Of a DNA stretch of 64,000 nt, positions 54,291 through 64,000 are shown piece by piece. Numbering within the stretch: the stretch's first letter is position 1; every line of letters begins with the position of its first letter. Position numbers and translations under genes: made by a program. The notes below the pieces were generated by a model. The model was not told where the DNA came from, did no database searches, and was given only the letters and a program-made list of their open reading frames with translations. Source of the DNA: Phytophthora sp. 'mugwort' (Eukaryota > Oomycota > Peronosporomycetes > Peronosporales > Peronosporaceae); NCBI GenBank assembly GCA_033558025.1, contig JAUCEF010000007.1, positions 4,092,001 through 4,156,000 of the forward strand. Direction: 5' to 3'.

Positions 54291-54319
54291 CGCGTGCAAT
54301 TGCCGCGAGCTCGACTTAG

Positions 54320-55325
54320 GGTGAACAAGCGCATTAAGCGCACAAGATAGAGATGATGAAATGCGACAGATCAGGCACGCAGGAATACACTCTAGTCTGT
54401 CAAATACACGATATACATCAAACGCTGTACTGCATTCAGAACTGAAATCTACACGGAAGGCAATGCAGGCCCGTCCAGTATTGGCCGTCCTCTGTTGGAT
54501 CCGTTTGCTGCCACGACATCTACAATCGGGTCTTCCAATGTTTTGCGCTTATACGAACACCGTATGTTGCTTACCGAGTTGGTAATTTCCGTGGCGAAGG
54601 TACCATTCAAAACGTAAAAAGACCGGACTGACTTTGTGGACAAGTATTTGCTCGGGCAGCTGCGGTTCGTCACATCAACTGACCAAGTTTACTCCAGTTA
54701 ATTCTCGCACCAAATAAAATTATATTTGCACGAAGTTAAACAGCGACCTCCCCTTCTCCAATTGCTTTCTTTCGATGCCTGATATAAATGCGTTGTGGTC
54801 GCCTTGGAGACAATACGTACTAACGCGTCAAAAACATCGACAGATGAAGTTTTAACGATGAGAGTTTAGAGCGGTGGTGCTGTCGCCCGCCGACGAAGTC
54901 GATCGCTAGTCTTCTGTTAATTTTCTAAACGAGACGCCGGCCGCTAAACTCTTCACGCGATGACATAGTTGCGGCTAACCTAGCAACGCTCGCATAAGCA
55001 CTCAACTTCGCAACGGGTAAACATTTTTCAGTTTGCATTTAAACGTTTCCGCAGGTTGCTGGTTACCGTCCGATCACGAAAACATTGCCACTTGACAAAA
55101 GCTCCTTTTGAACCACTGCTGCAAAATATTTGTCAAATTCTGTAACATCTGAAATTGCAAGCCATCGACGTACAGCTGCTGTTTTCGTTGCGTGAAATGC
55201 CGAGCTTGACCTACAAATAACGGAAGATAGAGCCTCCTCAAGGTTTGTTCAACCGATACAAATTTTTGCCGCTGCATGAACCTCCTTGCCCGTCGGCAGT
55301 AAGTTGACCACTCCCATAATGGTAC
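54320..55325. other. no gene recognised
   Basis: Short frames only. A minus-strand 74-codon frame at 54673-54449 has no motif. Confidence 0.4.
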
Positions 55326-55329
55326 TTTA

Positions 55330-55364
55330 GCATATTGTAGCTGCACGTTGCAGCTACAATATGC
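55330..55364. repeat. perfect 16-bp hairpin
   Basis: GCATATTGTAGCTGCA, then CGT, then the exact reverse complement of the first 16 nt. A 3-nt loop makes this a strong snap-back structure. Confidence 0.85.
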
Positions 55365-55449
55365 AGGGCTTTAGTTAAGTTCGATATAGAATTAGAAAGA
55401 AAAAAAGAGCAGAAAAAAATGTATTGCAATAGCGTCATGCAGTTAAGGA

Positions 55450-56996
55450 TCATGCTACGCTAGGGCTTGGAGCTGTTACCTACACGTTGGCACTCCTGCA
55501 ACGCTTTGGATAAGCTCTTCTACACAACGTTTCCGGATAGCTGCTCCCACATTGGAATTGCGCACTTGGGCATGGCAAGTCGCTTGTTAGCGGCGGTTGC
55601 GTGCCAGCTCGCTTCCTCATCCATCCATCCATTGCGCAGCATTGACTTGATGGGACCCATCACATCCACATCGAGGGGCTGGCACACGGAGGCCGAGTTC
55701 GGGTGAGGGGCTGCAGCGTTGAGTTTAGCTCTTCCGCCACGAATCGTGGCTCACTATCGACGCAGACGTGGCGTCCACGTGGCACTTTAAGTTGTCCACC
55801 AATATAACTGACGGTCCTTTGATCTCGTAGATGAGCAGCTCGCGGAGGTAACGATGCCATATCGCCTCGTTCATCCATGCGTTTCTTGAACGCGGTACAT
55901 GTGACCTACAAAAGCATGCAACTATAGGTAAGGTAAAAACAGTACATTAATTAAGCGCGCCTTACCTTTTGGGTAGGCCTTCATCTTTTGTTTCTCAATC
56001 TGCCACCAGGCGCTCCTTTCACTATGAAGAGTATTGACAGCTTCTTACCTGCAAAGCAACACAGATACAACAATAAGTACGACGAACAGCACCAAACAGG
56101 CTGTATAACATTATCATCGACTCGAACCGTTAGAAGTGCAGTGAGGCATGTAGAATGCTTTACTTGGATACGGATCTTCGAGGATTTCTCTACTCGGCCT
56201 GAAAATGCGATTGGGGGGCGCGTCGTAGTAAATACTGGTCTCGTCCGCAATAAATATCTCCGACGCCTTGAAATTCTGGTACGTTTCCAGAATCTAGTGC
56301 TGAATACATCACGAAATTTTAACAGTTCAGGATATGGTGTCTAGGACAAGCATAAGAAATATAACAATACCACGCATAAAGCAACAATCATATTCAAACA
56401 AATTTGGAAAGTACAGCTTACCGAAGAATAGCAGGGAACTCGGTTAGAATACCCATGGCGACGAGAGAAGGTCTGTAAGAAGTCGTGTCAGCGAGTCGAA
56501 TGTTGATTTGCAACTGGTTGAGTACGTAGCCTGCCAGCCAGCATATTGAGGCAGATAAACTTCATCATATGAACTGAACACACAATCTATTAAGCAAAGT
56601 CAGTTAGTTGTTGAACACCATATATAAACAAAGGCAAATTACTTTTTCAAGGCGCCGTCGATCATTCATATACATGCCACGATCGCTGGCAAATGGGGCG
56701 GATTCGGGACGCCCGACCCGAGGCGAGTGTCTCTTTTCTAAGCCTTCAAACTTGCGAATTTTGGCAACGTCATGATCCCAATTACGAATCGTTCTGCGGA
56801 GAACCATGGGCAACTTCGCAGCCGCGTAGGTCGTCATCTTGGCCAAGTCGTCGAGTACGGCACGATTGAACTCAAAGGTGTAGCTCACTCCCCGCTCTGG
56901 CTCTACGACCTCGCGGGCAGCTTCGTCAGAACCCCCTCGGCAACATAGCTTCACCAAAAGCTGGATAGACCGTATCCGCCTCGCAAAACTTTGCAT
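55450..56996 (-). pseudogene. pogo-type DDE transposase, decayed
   Basis: On the minus strand: ERGVSYTFEFNRAVLDDLAK with LRRTIRNWDHDVAKIRKFEG (56905-56735), an HTH-like N-terminal part; then a gap of diverged sequence; FSGRVEKSSKIRIQVKHSTC, LTALLTVR and KKLSILFIVKGAPGGRL (56190-55995), the beginning of the DDE core; a stretch covering GPSVILVDN-like remnants read as RTVSYIGGQLKVPRGRHVCV and VAEELNSTLQPL (55830-55715); and PLDVDVMGPIKSMLRNGWMD with RLAMPKCAIPMWEQLSGNVV (55690-55520). The PLD-V-MGP-K motif is typical of DDE_1 transposases. Stops and frameshifts throughout. Confidence 0.75.
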
Positions 56997-56999
56997 GAC

Positions 57000-59050
57000 A
57001 ACTCGTAGAACAGAAGCACACTGCTCATGAGGCTGCTACATCGAGGGCAGTAAAAGCACCTCGTCTGAGCACAAGTGACGATCGGTACCATTACAAATCG
57101 TGCACGCATGGACGGTGGGAGACTCGGGGCACCCCGGAAGGCGGCACTACATCCGGGACAAAGTAAAATTGAGCTCCTTAACCTCGCCCATATGGTCATG
57201 CGAGCATGTCATCCGACGCGCCAGCACCAATCACATTAGTCTAGAAAACATTAATTGGCAGAAAAAGGTTAGCTCAGAAAAAACAATCAGAGTGATAACG
57301 TGTCCTAGGTCTATCCTGTGTGTAGGCCATATCTTCCGTCATTATATGTAGCGCGCAATAACTCCATTCATGCTGCCGTATGATTGTGTTCCTCTTGTTC
57401 CAGTGCAACAAAAAACCGCAACCAAGTAGGACAAACAAGTATGGTCAGATATGCCGAATGGTGGATAATTCATATGATTTGCGCACGTGTCTCATTAAAA
57501 TGAAAAAGAAACTTTGTGGACGTCTACCCCAGTCGGCGGAGCAATGTTTTCAATGTAAAACGAAATATAAACGTATACTTGTCCGTTACTTCTTCATCTC
57601 TGATCCGTCCATTTGCCCCCCCCCCCCCTCTCCCCGGCTACACGGAAATGAGAACGCATCCGTGTCGGTCTCGTGCCTGCTATAGCTATTTTCTTAAATC
57701 GTACTCTCTATAACACCAATTTCTTCCGTTGCAGTTCAGCATTTCAAAAATTACGTCACGCAATTTTGATCCTTACAAAATTTGGCCCACAGAAGTATCA
57801 TAAGCCAAAGCGTTTCGAATCCAAACAGGTTTTACGCCGTAGACTGCTGGCTGGTGTGCTAATTGCTTTAGCTCGCGTGTCAGCTTGGGCCCGTAGCCAG
57901 CACTTCGCGCGATCCAAGTTCGTAAATGTTCATACCGCTTCCGTCGCACGCTACAGAACAAACATAGTTGGCGTGTACGAGGGCACTCGGTTCTGCACCA
58001 GGTACGAAGTCGAACCGCTGCAAGCAGTGCACTTAGTTTTGTTCCTCATGGCCACCTTGTGGGTGCTTCATATTCTCAATAAGCACTCGAATTTCGTTCC
58101 CCGCTGGTGATGCTGCAGCCCCCCATGCTAGTTTCCCAATGTGTGCTATATTCGTAGAACATTTAACGATAGCTTAGCCAGCTTGGAACGGCAACATGAT
58201 ACAAGTTAATATAACGTTGAATACGTACCAGCTTATAAGCTATCGAATGAGCCCGTTCCCATTAGCAAGTTAATAACGCTGGCATTAGGCCGGTCAGATC
58301 ACGTTCGTTCGTATGGATGTAGCTACAAAGGCCAAACCACGTTGTAAGAGGTCGAACGTAAGTGCATCGAAACTGCCATACCGGGCTCCATCCAACCTGT
58401 TTGCTGGTACCTGTTTCCCCGCGTTCCTCACCTTCCTCACGTTGGTCCGCTTCGTATGCTCTGTTACGCTCCCACAAAGCAGCTACAGCCCCTTTGAAAC
58501 ACGTCGTAGGAAGCGGACGTATATGCAGTGTAACTAGTAACATCAGAACATTCGCACCTACTCTGCGGGAAAATTGATATAGCGCAGACGGCTCTCTGAC
58601 GACTAGTATCTAGTGGCGGTGGCTGCTGGTTGCCGTTTGTGAGAATGGTTAGGGCGGGATTTGCGAACGGGCAATGGTTGGCTAAACTTTGGCGATGGTA
58701 TGGGTCCAGCATTTGGTGTTTTGCCTCGTGTCCAATGGATTTGCTCATAGAGCTGTGACTTTACTCAAATTTTGTGGACTGACGCTGTATCGCTGCACAT
58801 TCCTCTGGTATATTCCCGCGGCCCCCTCCAACCCGATGTCGGCAGACGAGCTGTGGAGGGAAATAGAGGACCGTTCTTTATATTAAACCTTGTGGTAAAC
58901 AAGGTGCCTGGAATCTCCTAATAGGAGTCCTATGTCCGGCTAGCAACGCCGGCGTCAGACCCAGGACCAATGGGTGTAGATGACTCATCACGGTAAGTAA
59001 TACAGCTTTAGGATGTTTCCGAAAGTACTGGCGTTTGGTGTGAGTGCGTC
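57000..59050. other. no gene recognised
   Basis: A plus-strand frame at 57673-58110 (145 codons: KRFESKQVLRRRLLAGVLIA; ARVSAWARSQHFARSKFVNV; LVLFLMATLWVLHILNKH) is the longest, but no family was recognised. A second at 58689-58886 is Cys/hydrophobic-rich. Neither is supported as a gene. Confidence 0.35.
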
Positions 59051-59055
59051 ACCAT

Positions 59056-60180
59056 TCACATATTGCCAGCGCCCTCAGGTGCCGCATCCACCAGCGAGAA
59101 ACTAGTTGTAGCTTCTTGTATCGCCTCTGTGTTCGATACGACTCCGTTGAATCCAAATAGTGCTATGCAGAGGGAACTGAGGATACACGATAGCAGCTTC
59201 CGTACAACATCATATTCGCTCACGTCATTCTCAAAAACGAGCTGTAGCCGTGTTATTAACTGGTGATCTACGGCGATGCTCGGTACAAACCTTACTTTAG
59301 GACAAACGCTCGGCATATCCCAAAGCAAGAAAAAGGACCGCTCTCTGTTAGATCGACGAGCGAAATGATAGCGTAGAAAATACCAGCGATAACTCGAGTT
59401 CCACCATCATTTTATGTTGCTGTATATGACCACATGGATGAGCCACCGCGGTTTTCTCACCTTTTCCCACATGTGCGTGCCAAATCCGTGCCGGTCTCCC
59501 GATTCTCTACGGCGGTAGCCTCCACATTGGAGGCTTTTGCCATAGCAATGACAGAGAGTGTGTACCGCTTACCAGATGAGTCGCCAAGCAACGTCGCGGT
59601 AACTCGTGCTTCGTCTCTCCAGCGCACCGAGCCCAAAAAATCTTTGATCCACGTGTCGTAGCGGTTTGGTTCGCAAATACTCAAAGAAAACGGCTGTCTG
59701 ATCAGCATTGTACACGCGATCAAAACCATGTTCTTGCACGAGATTGAGCACCTTTTCGCAAACGTCTGCCTTGCTGACTAACTGTCTGCAGGAGGCTTCT
59801 GGCCTTGGTGTGAGTGCCGACGTAGCGAAAGGAAGTGGCGGCACAAAAACCCTCTTCGGAAACTCCATCATGCTTTGAATTCATCAGCATGCAATCCTTG
59901 CGCGGCAGCCATCTCTAGCGCTTTCGACCAGAGCATGAACGCAGAGACCTGAGCACCTTTACCCCGCAAATCGTCTATCCACTGCACAATTTCTAGCTCA
60001 GCAGCTGGACTCAACAAGGTTGCCGTTCCCAAAGCCCTTATGAATTTCTTCTGGGCTCCTTTTGTTGTCTCACACGCGGCTTCAATGCGCTTTCGTTTCT
60101 TCTCCCACAGATAGACAGATTTCTGCCTGGGGATTTTCCCAAGATAGGGACCTCTTTGAGCGATAATATTAAAACGGGGA
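59056..60180 (-). pseudogene. Tigger/jerky-type DDE transposase, decayed
   Basis: Minus-strand blocks in order: LWEKKRKRIEAACETTKGAQ and KKFIRALGTATLLSPAAELE (60105-59990); IVQWIDDLRGKGAQVSAFML with WSKALEMAAAQGL (59990-59890), the second half of the CENP-B-like DNA-binding region; FDRVYNADQTAVFFEYLRTK (59725-59665), with the first catalytic Asp in NADQT; RVTATLLGDSSGKRYTLSVI with VEATAVENRETG (59620-59495); and LLWDMPSVCPKV (about 59330), near the second Asp region. The end after 59300 is scrambled. It is a separate copy, and apparently a different subfamily, from the one at 55.5-57.0 kb. Confidence 0.75.
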
Positions 60181-60534
60181 CCTAGTCTTCAAATAGGGAT
60201 CTGTCATTCTAACGTGGGTGTAGCCCACTGTGTATCCGGCGCGGGGTGATCATCAACTCTTTAATCGACACCGCCGACTGAAAACAGGCGCTGCAGCACA
60301 TGACAGAACCCCGGCCTCCATCGCCGTCACCACGCGGACCCCTCCGCTGCCTGCCCGCGCTTCTCGGCCGACTTCATGAACTCGGCTCCGGTCGATATTG
60401 TCGAAGGCTTTGGAGATGGACAGTGCAAGATACTAAAGGTTTTGCGCTTTGTTGGCACCATCCTACATCAGCAACGCCTTGTACTTGACGCGCGGCTCGT
60501 GGAAGGGCATTGCAATGAACTATTACGCGGCGTG

Positions 60535-62600
60535 GATTGGATTGGATGGTAGACAGCCAAAATCAAGCTGGACTTCGCGGAAAGGGAGCTGAAGTACCGA
60601 GAGGCCGACGGAAGGAAGGTCAGTGTGCCTTTTACATGTTATGGTGTATCTTCACTGCAGCCAGGAGAAGGAGGGAAGGCAACGGTTCGTTTGGCGAAGA
60701 CAGAGAAGCTGAAAAACAATACGCTTAGTATTATCCAGCTAGAAGTGGCGCAAAGAAAGGCACCACGGACGTGTTCTTTCTTACCCAGACCGACAACCAG
60801 CGACACTTGCTGATAGCGCCGAATGTAGACACCGCGAGAAATGGTGCTGCACGTGGAGAGCAAAAGGGAAAAGTTACCCACCCGAGAAGCATTGGGTACA
60901 TGGATCCCGACAGAAGAAAACATGGAGATACTGACTATGAATGGAGAGATCGACAGGGCTCGAGTGATCAAGTGGGTCGAGTCGCTGAAGAAAGACGATG
61001 CAGGACTGTTGACGGACGAAGCAAAATTGGACATTGGCGAAGTGGAGGGCGCAGACAAGGATTTGGTGATTGCAATCTTGCGACAGTTCGGAGTGATGTT
61101 CAACAAGCCGTTGTGCCCGCCGCTAGCTAAGGTTGGCGTTGAGCACCACATCAATAGCGGTTGTGCGGCGCCGAATATGTTGCGGCGTAGAAGGCATGCA
61201 GTGTCTGAGAATGCGCTGATAGACAAAAAAGTACACGAGATGCTGAAGAGTGAAGTGAACCCGGAAGCGGCGCATTGGGTTTCCGGTGGTATTGTGCGTA
61301 TGGAGGACGGCAGTGTGAGGTTCTGCATTGATTACCACTCACTCAATGCGATCACGATGAAAGATGTGTATCCGTTGCCGCACGTGAATGAAACATTGGA
61401 GGCACTCCACGGTTAGCAATGCTTTACGATTCTCGATCTGCGCGCAGGGTATTGGCAGCTCGGCGTAGCGGAGGAGGACAAGCGGAAGACAACATTTACG
61501 GCGCGTAGGGGGCCGCTCCAGTTCCGAAGGATTCCATTCGGACTGTGTAACGCGCCCAGTACCTTTCAGCGATTAATGGATTGTGTATTGCATAGATTTA
61601 CACGGGGAGGGGGGGGGGGGGGGCCGCCTTGTGTACCTGGATGACGTGAATATATTACGAAAGGAAGAGTTGCTCATCATGTTCTAGAATTGGCGATATT
61701 CCTCGAGTAACTTGCAGCCGCTGGACTCAGCCAGCCTCAAGGCTTCAAAGTGCCCATTTACGACAATGAAGATGGAGTATCTCGGTCATGATTTGACGAC
61801 CGACTGGGTCCAGCCAACTGAAAGACAGTGAAGGCCATCACGGAGTTCCCACGACCTGAAAATGATGCACACGTTCGGCGGTTTCTAGCTTTTGCGGGCT
61901 ATTACCGCCGATGCGTGCCTGATTTCGGCGCCAATATGGCACCAATGAAGAAGCTGTTGTGCAAAAATAGTGAGTGGGAATGTGACGACAAGCAAGGGGG
62001 GATGGGGTTTTTCGCGTGGGCGAAGTCGTGGCTTAGCCAGAAGTCACTACTTGTGTACCCTGACTACCGACTGCCTTTCAAGCTAACTACGAATGCTTCG
62101 AAAGTGGGGCTCAGAACGGTACTCTCGCAGGATCAGGCAAAGACGACTAGCTCGTGGCATACACGTCGAAGTGAACCGCCTGACTGAGAAATTACAGTAT
62201 TTCTGAACTTGAATGTGTAGGCCGTACGATTATTTCGACCGCATCTGTCCGGAAGCCGTTTTACTATAGCTACAGATCGTAGCATTGAAATGGCTCATGA
62301 CTGCGAAGGAGCCAGCAGGCGCCTGCATCGGTGACCTTTGACCCTCCAAGCGTATGATTTCGACATCGAGTACCGGCCTGGAAGAGCACAAATGTGGCGG
62401 GCGCTCTGTCACGTGGGCCAGCACCCGACGATGAGGTAGTAAAAGTCAAGCACGACGAGGCAGCGGAAGAGCCAGTACTTGTGCGAGAAGCGAGGCCGTC
62501 GCGTGAAAACGAGGCGGATGCGAGGAATGACACGCAGCGTAGTCATCACGTCCGTGCTGAGCTCACGACAAACAAAAAAAAATCGATCGGTTCTAGGATC
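60535..62600 (+). mobile_element. third Ty3/gypsy retrotransposon, pol fragment
   Basis: Starts in a protease-side region (KIKLDFAERELKYREADGRK at about 60555). A 191-codon open frame (60841-61416) contains LCPPLAKVGVEHHINSGCAA, VNPEAAHWVSGGIVRMEDGS and VRFCIDYHSLNAITMKDVYP, the first RT motifs. After a TAG (61414) it continues FTILDLRAGYWQLGVAEEDK, RRIPFGLCNAPSTFQRLMDC, a G-run frameshift, and YLDDVNIL (the YxDD site, at about 61633). It goes on with TMKMEYLGHDLTTDWVQPTE, RRFLAFAGYYRRCVPDF, RNase H pieces (LVYPDYRLPFKLTTNASKVG) and FDIEYRPGRA. It ends near 62600 without integrase or LTR. Confidence 0.8.
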
Positions 62601-62867
62601 TAATGGATAAAGTGGCGAGCGGACAGGACCGGATTTGCGGCTTAGAACGGGTCTTGTAAGTGCTTAGGATTTAGGAATGCCAATGAAACCGCTGGAATCG
62701 TAGGTACCGACGAGCCCAACCTAAGCTGAGACGGGGCGCACGTAATCTACGATTGGCTGCGTAGGAGGGGAGACCCCCATGACGGGAGGTCCCTCTATTT
62801 TGATGCAATACCTCGTTCTGATGAAGCATAAGTCCTTGAATCGCAAAATCGCAGCAGGAAGAAAGAT

Positions 62868-63919
62868 ATGGTGGCAAAGAGATCGGTCATCGCTCAAATG
62901 GTAGAGGCATTTCCTCACGACGCCTCCGACGATGATCTCGTCCATGCTCTTCAGGTGTACCAAGCGAAGGAGCTGAGGACTGCGTGCACCCAGGCTCCAT
63001 CTAAACCCTCAAGCTGACCTACAAACGAATAATAAGGAAGGCTATATCGAGCTGCTTCGCTCGTATCGCCCTCAGCGTAATGAAGGGATCATATTGGCCA
63101 TGGCAGAACCTCAGAAGACGGCACCTGCATCCGCGGGGACGAGAGCGACACACCATAGCCGTTTCCGTCTTGCGAATTGCATTTCGACGAAGAACTCATT
63201 GAACGCATGGGCGAGATCGACGGAATCCCAGGGCGCGATGCAGTAGACACCGGATCTGTGAACGGGCGCAGCCCGTATTGGCAAGACGTCGCCACGCTTT
63301 TTTTTTAGTAAGAACATCTCTCTCAGTCGGCTTATTGTCGCCAGAGCGGCGTACCAGGACATCCATCCCGGCGAGGCACAGCCGCTCTGTTCGGAGAAGC
63401 TGGAGAAAATGTGGAAGGAGATTCGTTCGCTCTATAGCACTGCAAAACGGAACTCGGTGAACTCGGGCACGCACGAGGAAGATTTCGCCCTCTACTGTGG
63501 CGGGCGCTTGGACGTTTTGTACCTGCAAGGCTGGTTGGATGCGCGCCCGGGGTATGAAGTCCTTGTCGTCGTTCAGCTACCCAAGGCCGCACGTATTAAC
63601 ACATTGAGGGCAACAAACCGCCGCGCTATCTGAGCAGCATCTCGGCAACAACAAGCGTCGCCGCGCTGTATCGACTGCCCTTGAGGACAAGATTCTTAAG
63701 TTGCTGGACAAAGAGGAAGCCGACGAGATTAAGGTGTCTCAGGTCCACCAAGAAGCAGATCTAGCTGAGGCTGTTCATAAGGGAATGCAAGTGTTGAGGG
63801 ACCTGAAAGAAGGCGGCGCAGATAACGCGTTCATTAAGACTGTGCCGCAATCGATGAACCCTCTGGTAGCAAAATGGCTAGCGAAGATGAACACGACCAC
63901 GGGGACCAGCTCCAACTAG
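62868..63919 (+). pseudogene. uncharacterised gene, broken, possibly a transposon-associated family
   Basis: Begins with an ATG at 62868 (MVAKRSVIAQMVEAFPHDAS; DDDLVHALQVYQAKELRTAC). After stops it resumes at about 63175 (FDEELIERMGEIDGIPGRD), then 63409-63605 (WKEIRSLYSTAKRNSVNSGT; HEEDFALYCGGRLDVLYLQG; QLPKAARINT), then 63701-63919 (DEIKVSQVHQEADLAEAVHK; VPQSMNPLVAKWLAKM), ending at TAG 63917-63919. The middle resembles multi-copy oomycete proteins of unknown function with a short Trp/Lys-rich region and a 'GG..D.LYL..WL' motif. That is recollection only. At least three lesions. Confidence 0.45.
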
Positions 63920-64000
63920 ACGAATTGACGTGAGTTGGGCTGTAGTTGTGTTTTGCTCCGCAGCTTTTCTAGTAGGGCATGGCGTTGAATACTTCTTATC

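Noticed and set aside
58915..58965. tRNA-like short hairpins
   Set aside because: No acceptor, anticodon and T-arm set could be built. No tRNA or rRNA was found anywhere in the window.
60639..61328. 229-codon minus-strand frame
   Set aside because: Antisense to the gypsy pol frame, whose reverse transcriptase motifs are clear on the plus strand.

Overview
The window looks like nuclear DNA of an oomycete, most likely Phytophthora or a close relative. The genes have very short introns (61-87 nt) with GT...AG ends. Several genes carry the oomycete composite core promoter (an initiator like TCATTYY followed by CAWTT). There is a WLGC-domain leucine-rich-repeat membrane protein, a family I know from oomycetes, and the rest is crowded with decayed Ty3/gypsy, LINE, hAT, MULE, pogo/Tigger, mariner and Harbinger remnants. 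No RNA gene, CRISPR array or prokaryotic feature was seen.

Layout. 0.1-2.9 kb: a decayed hAT transposase and a broken ABCB-type transporter. 3.6-4.0 kb: a minisatellite. 4.3-11.1 kb (minus): a local family of WLGC/LRR membrane proteins, with one intact five-exon gene, one remnant and one full-length pseudogene. 11.3-21 kb is the gene-dense island: bacterial-type homoserine dehydrogenase (+), a PH-like protein (-), an ALKBH6-like dioxygenase (-) divergent from an uncharacterised five-exon gene (+), FKBP12 (-), a four-helix membrane protein (-) and a low-complexity acidic protein (+). 22.7-27.8 kb: a 5'-truncated chromodomain Ty3/gypsy element with a clear polypurine tract and 3' LTR, carrying an antisense coding block between pol and the LTR. 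28-36 kb: a MITE-like foldback, hAT, pogo and MULE fragments, then a second decayed gypsy element. 36.5-39.8 kb: a C2H2 zinc-finger remnant, a possible membrane-protein remnant and the 3' end of a LINE. 40.1-41.6 kb (minus): an intact single-exon ammonium transporter. 42-64 kb is almost entirely dead mobile DNA: an inverted-repeat-bounded segment, a mariner transposase, a Harbinger remnant with a possible partner ORF, an oomycete repeat-type protein, a SET-domain remnant, two pogo/Tigger transposases, a third gypsy pol, and a broken gene at the right edge.

The living genes are mostly housekeeping (Thr/Met precursor synthesis, prolyl isomerisation, nucleic-acid dealkylation or a related hydroxylation, ammonium uptake) and form no operon or joint pathway. 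Regulation, where visible, is through individual core promoters. Exon models were assembled by eye and reading frames checked by arithmetic; family names come from recognising motifs and could not be tested by database search.
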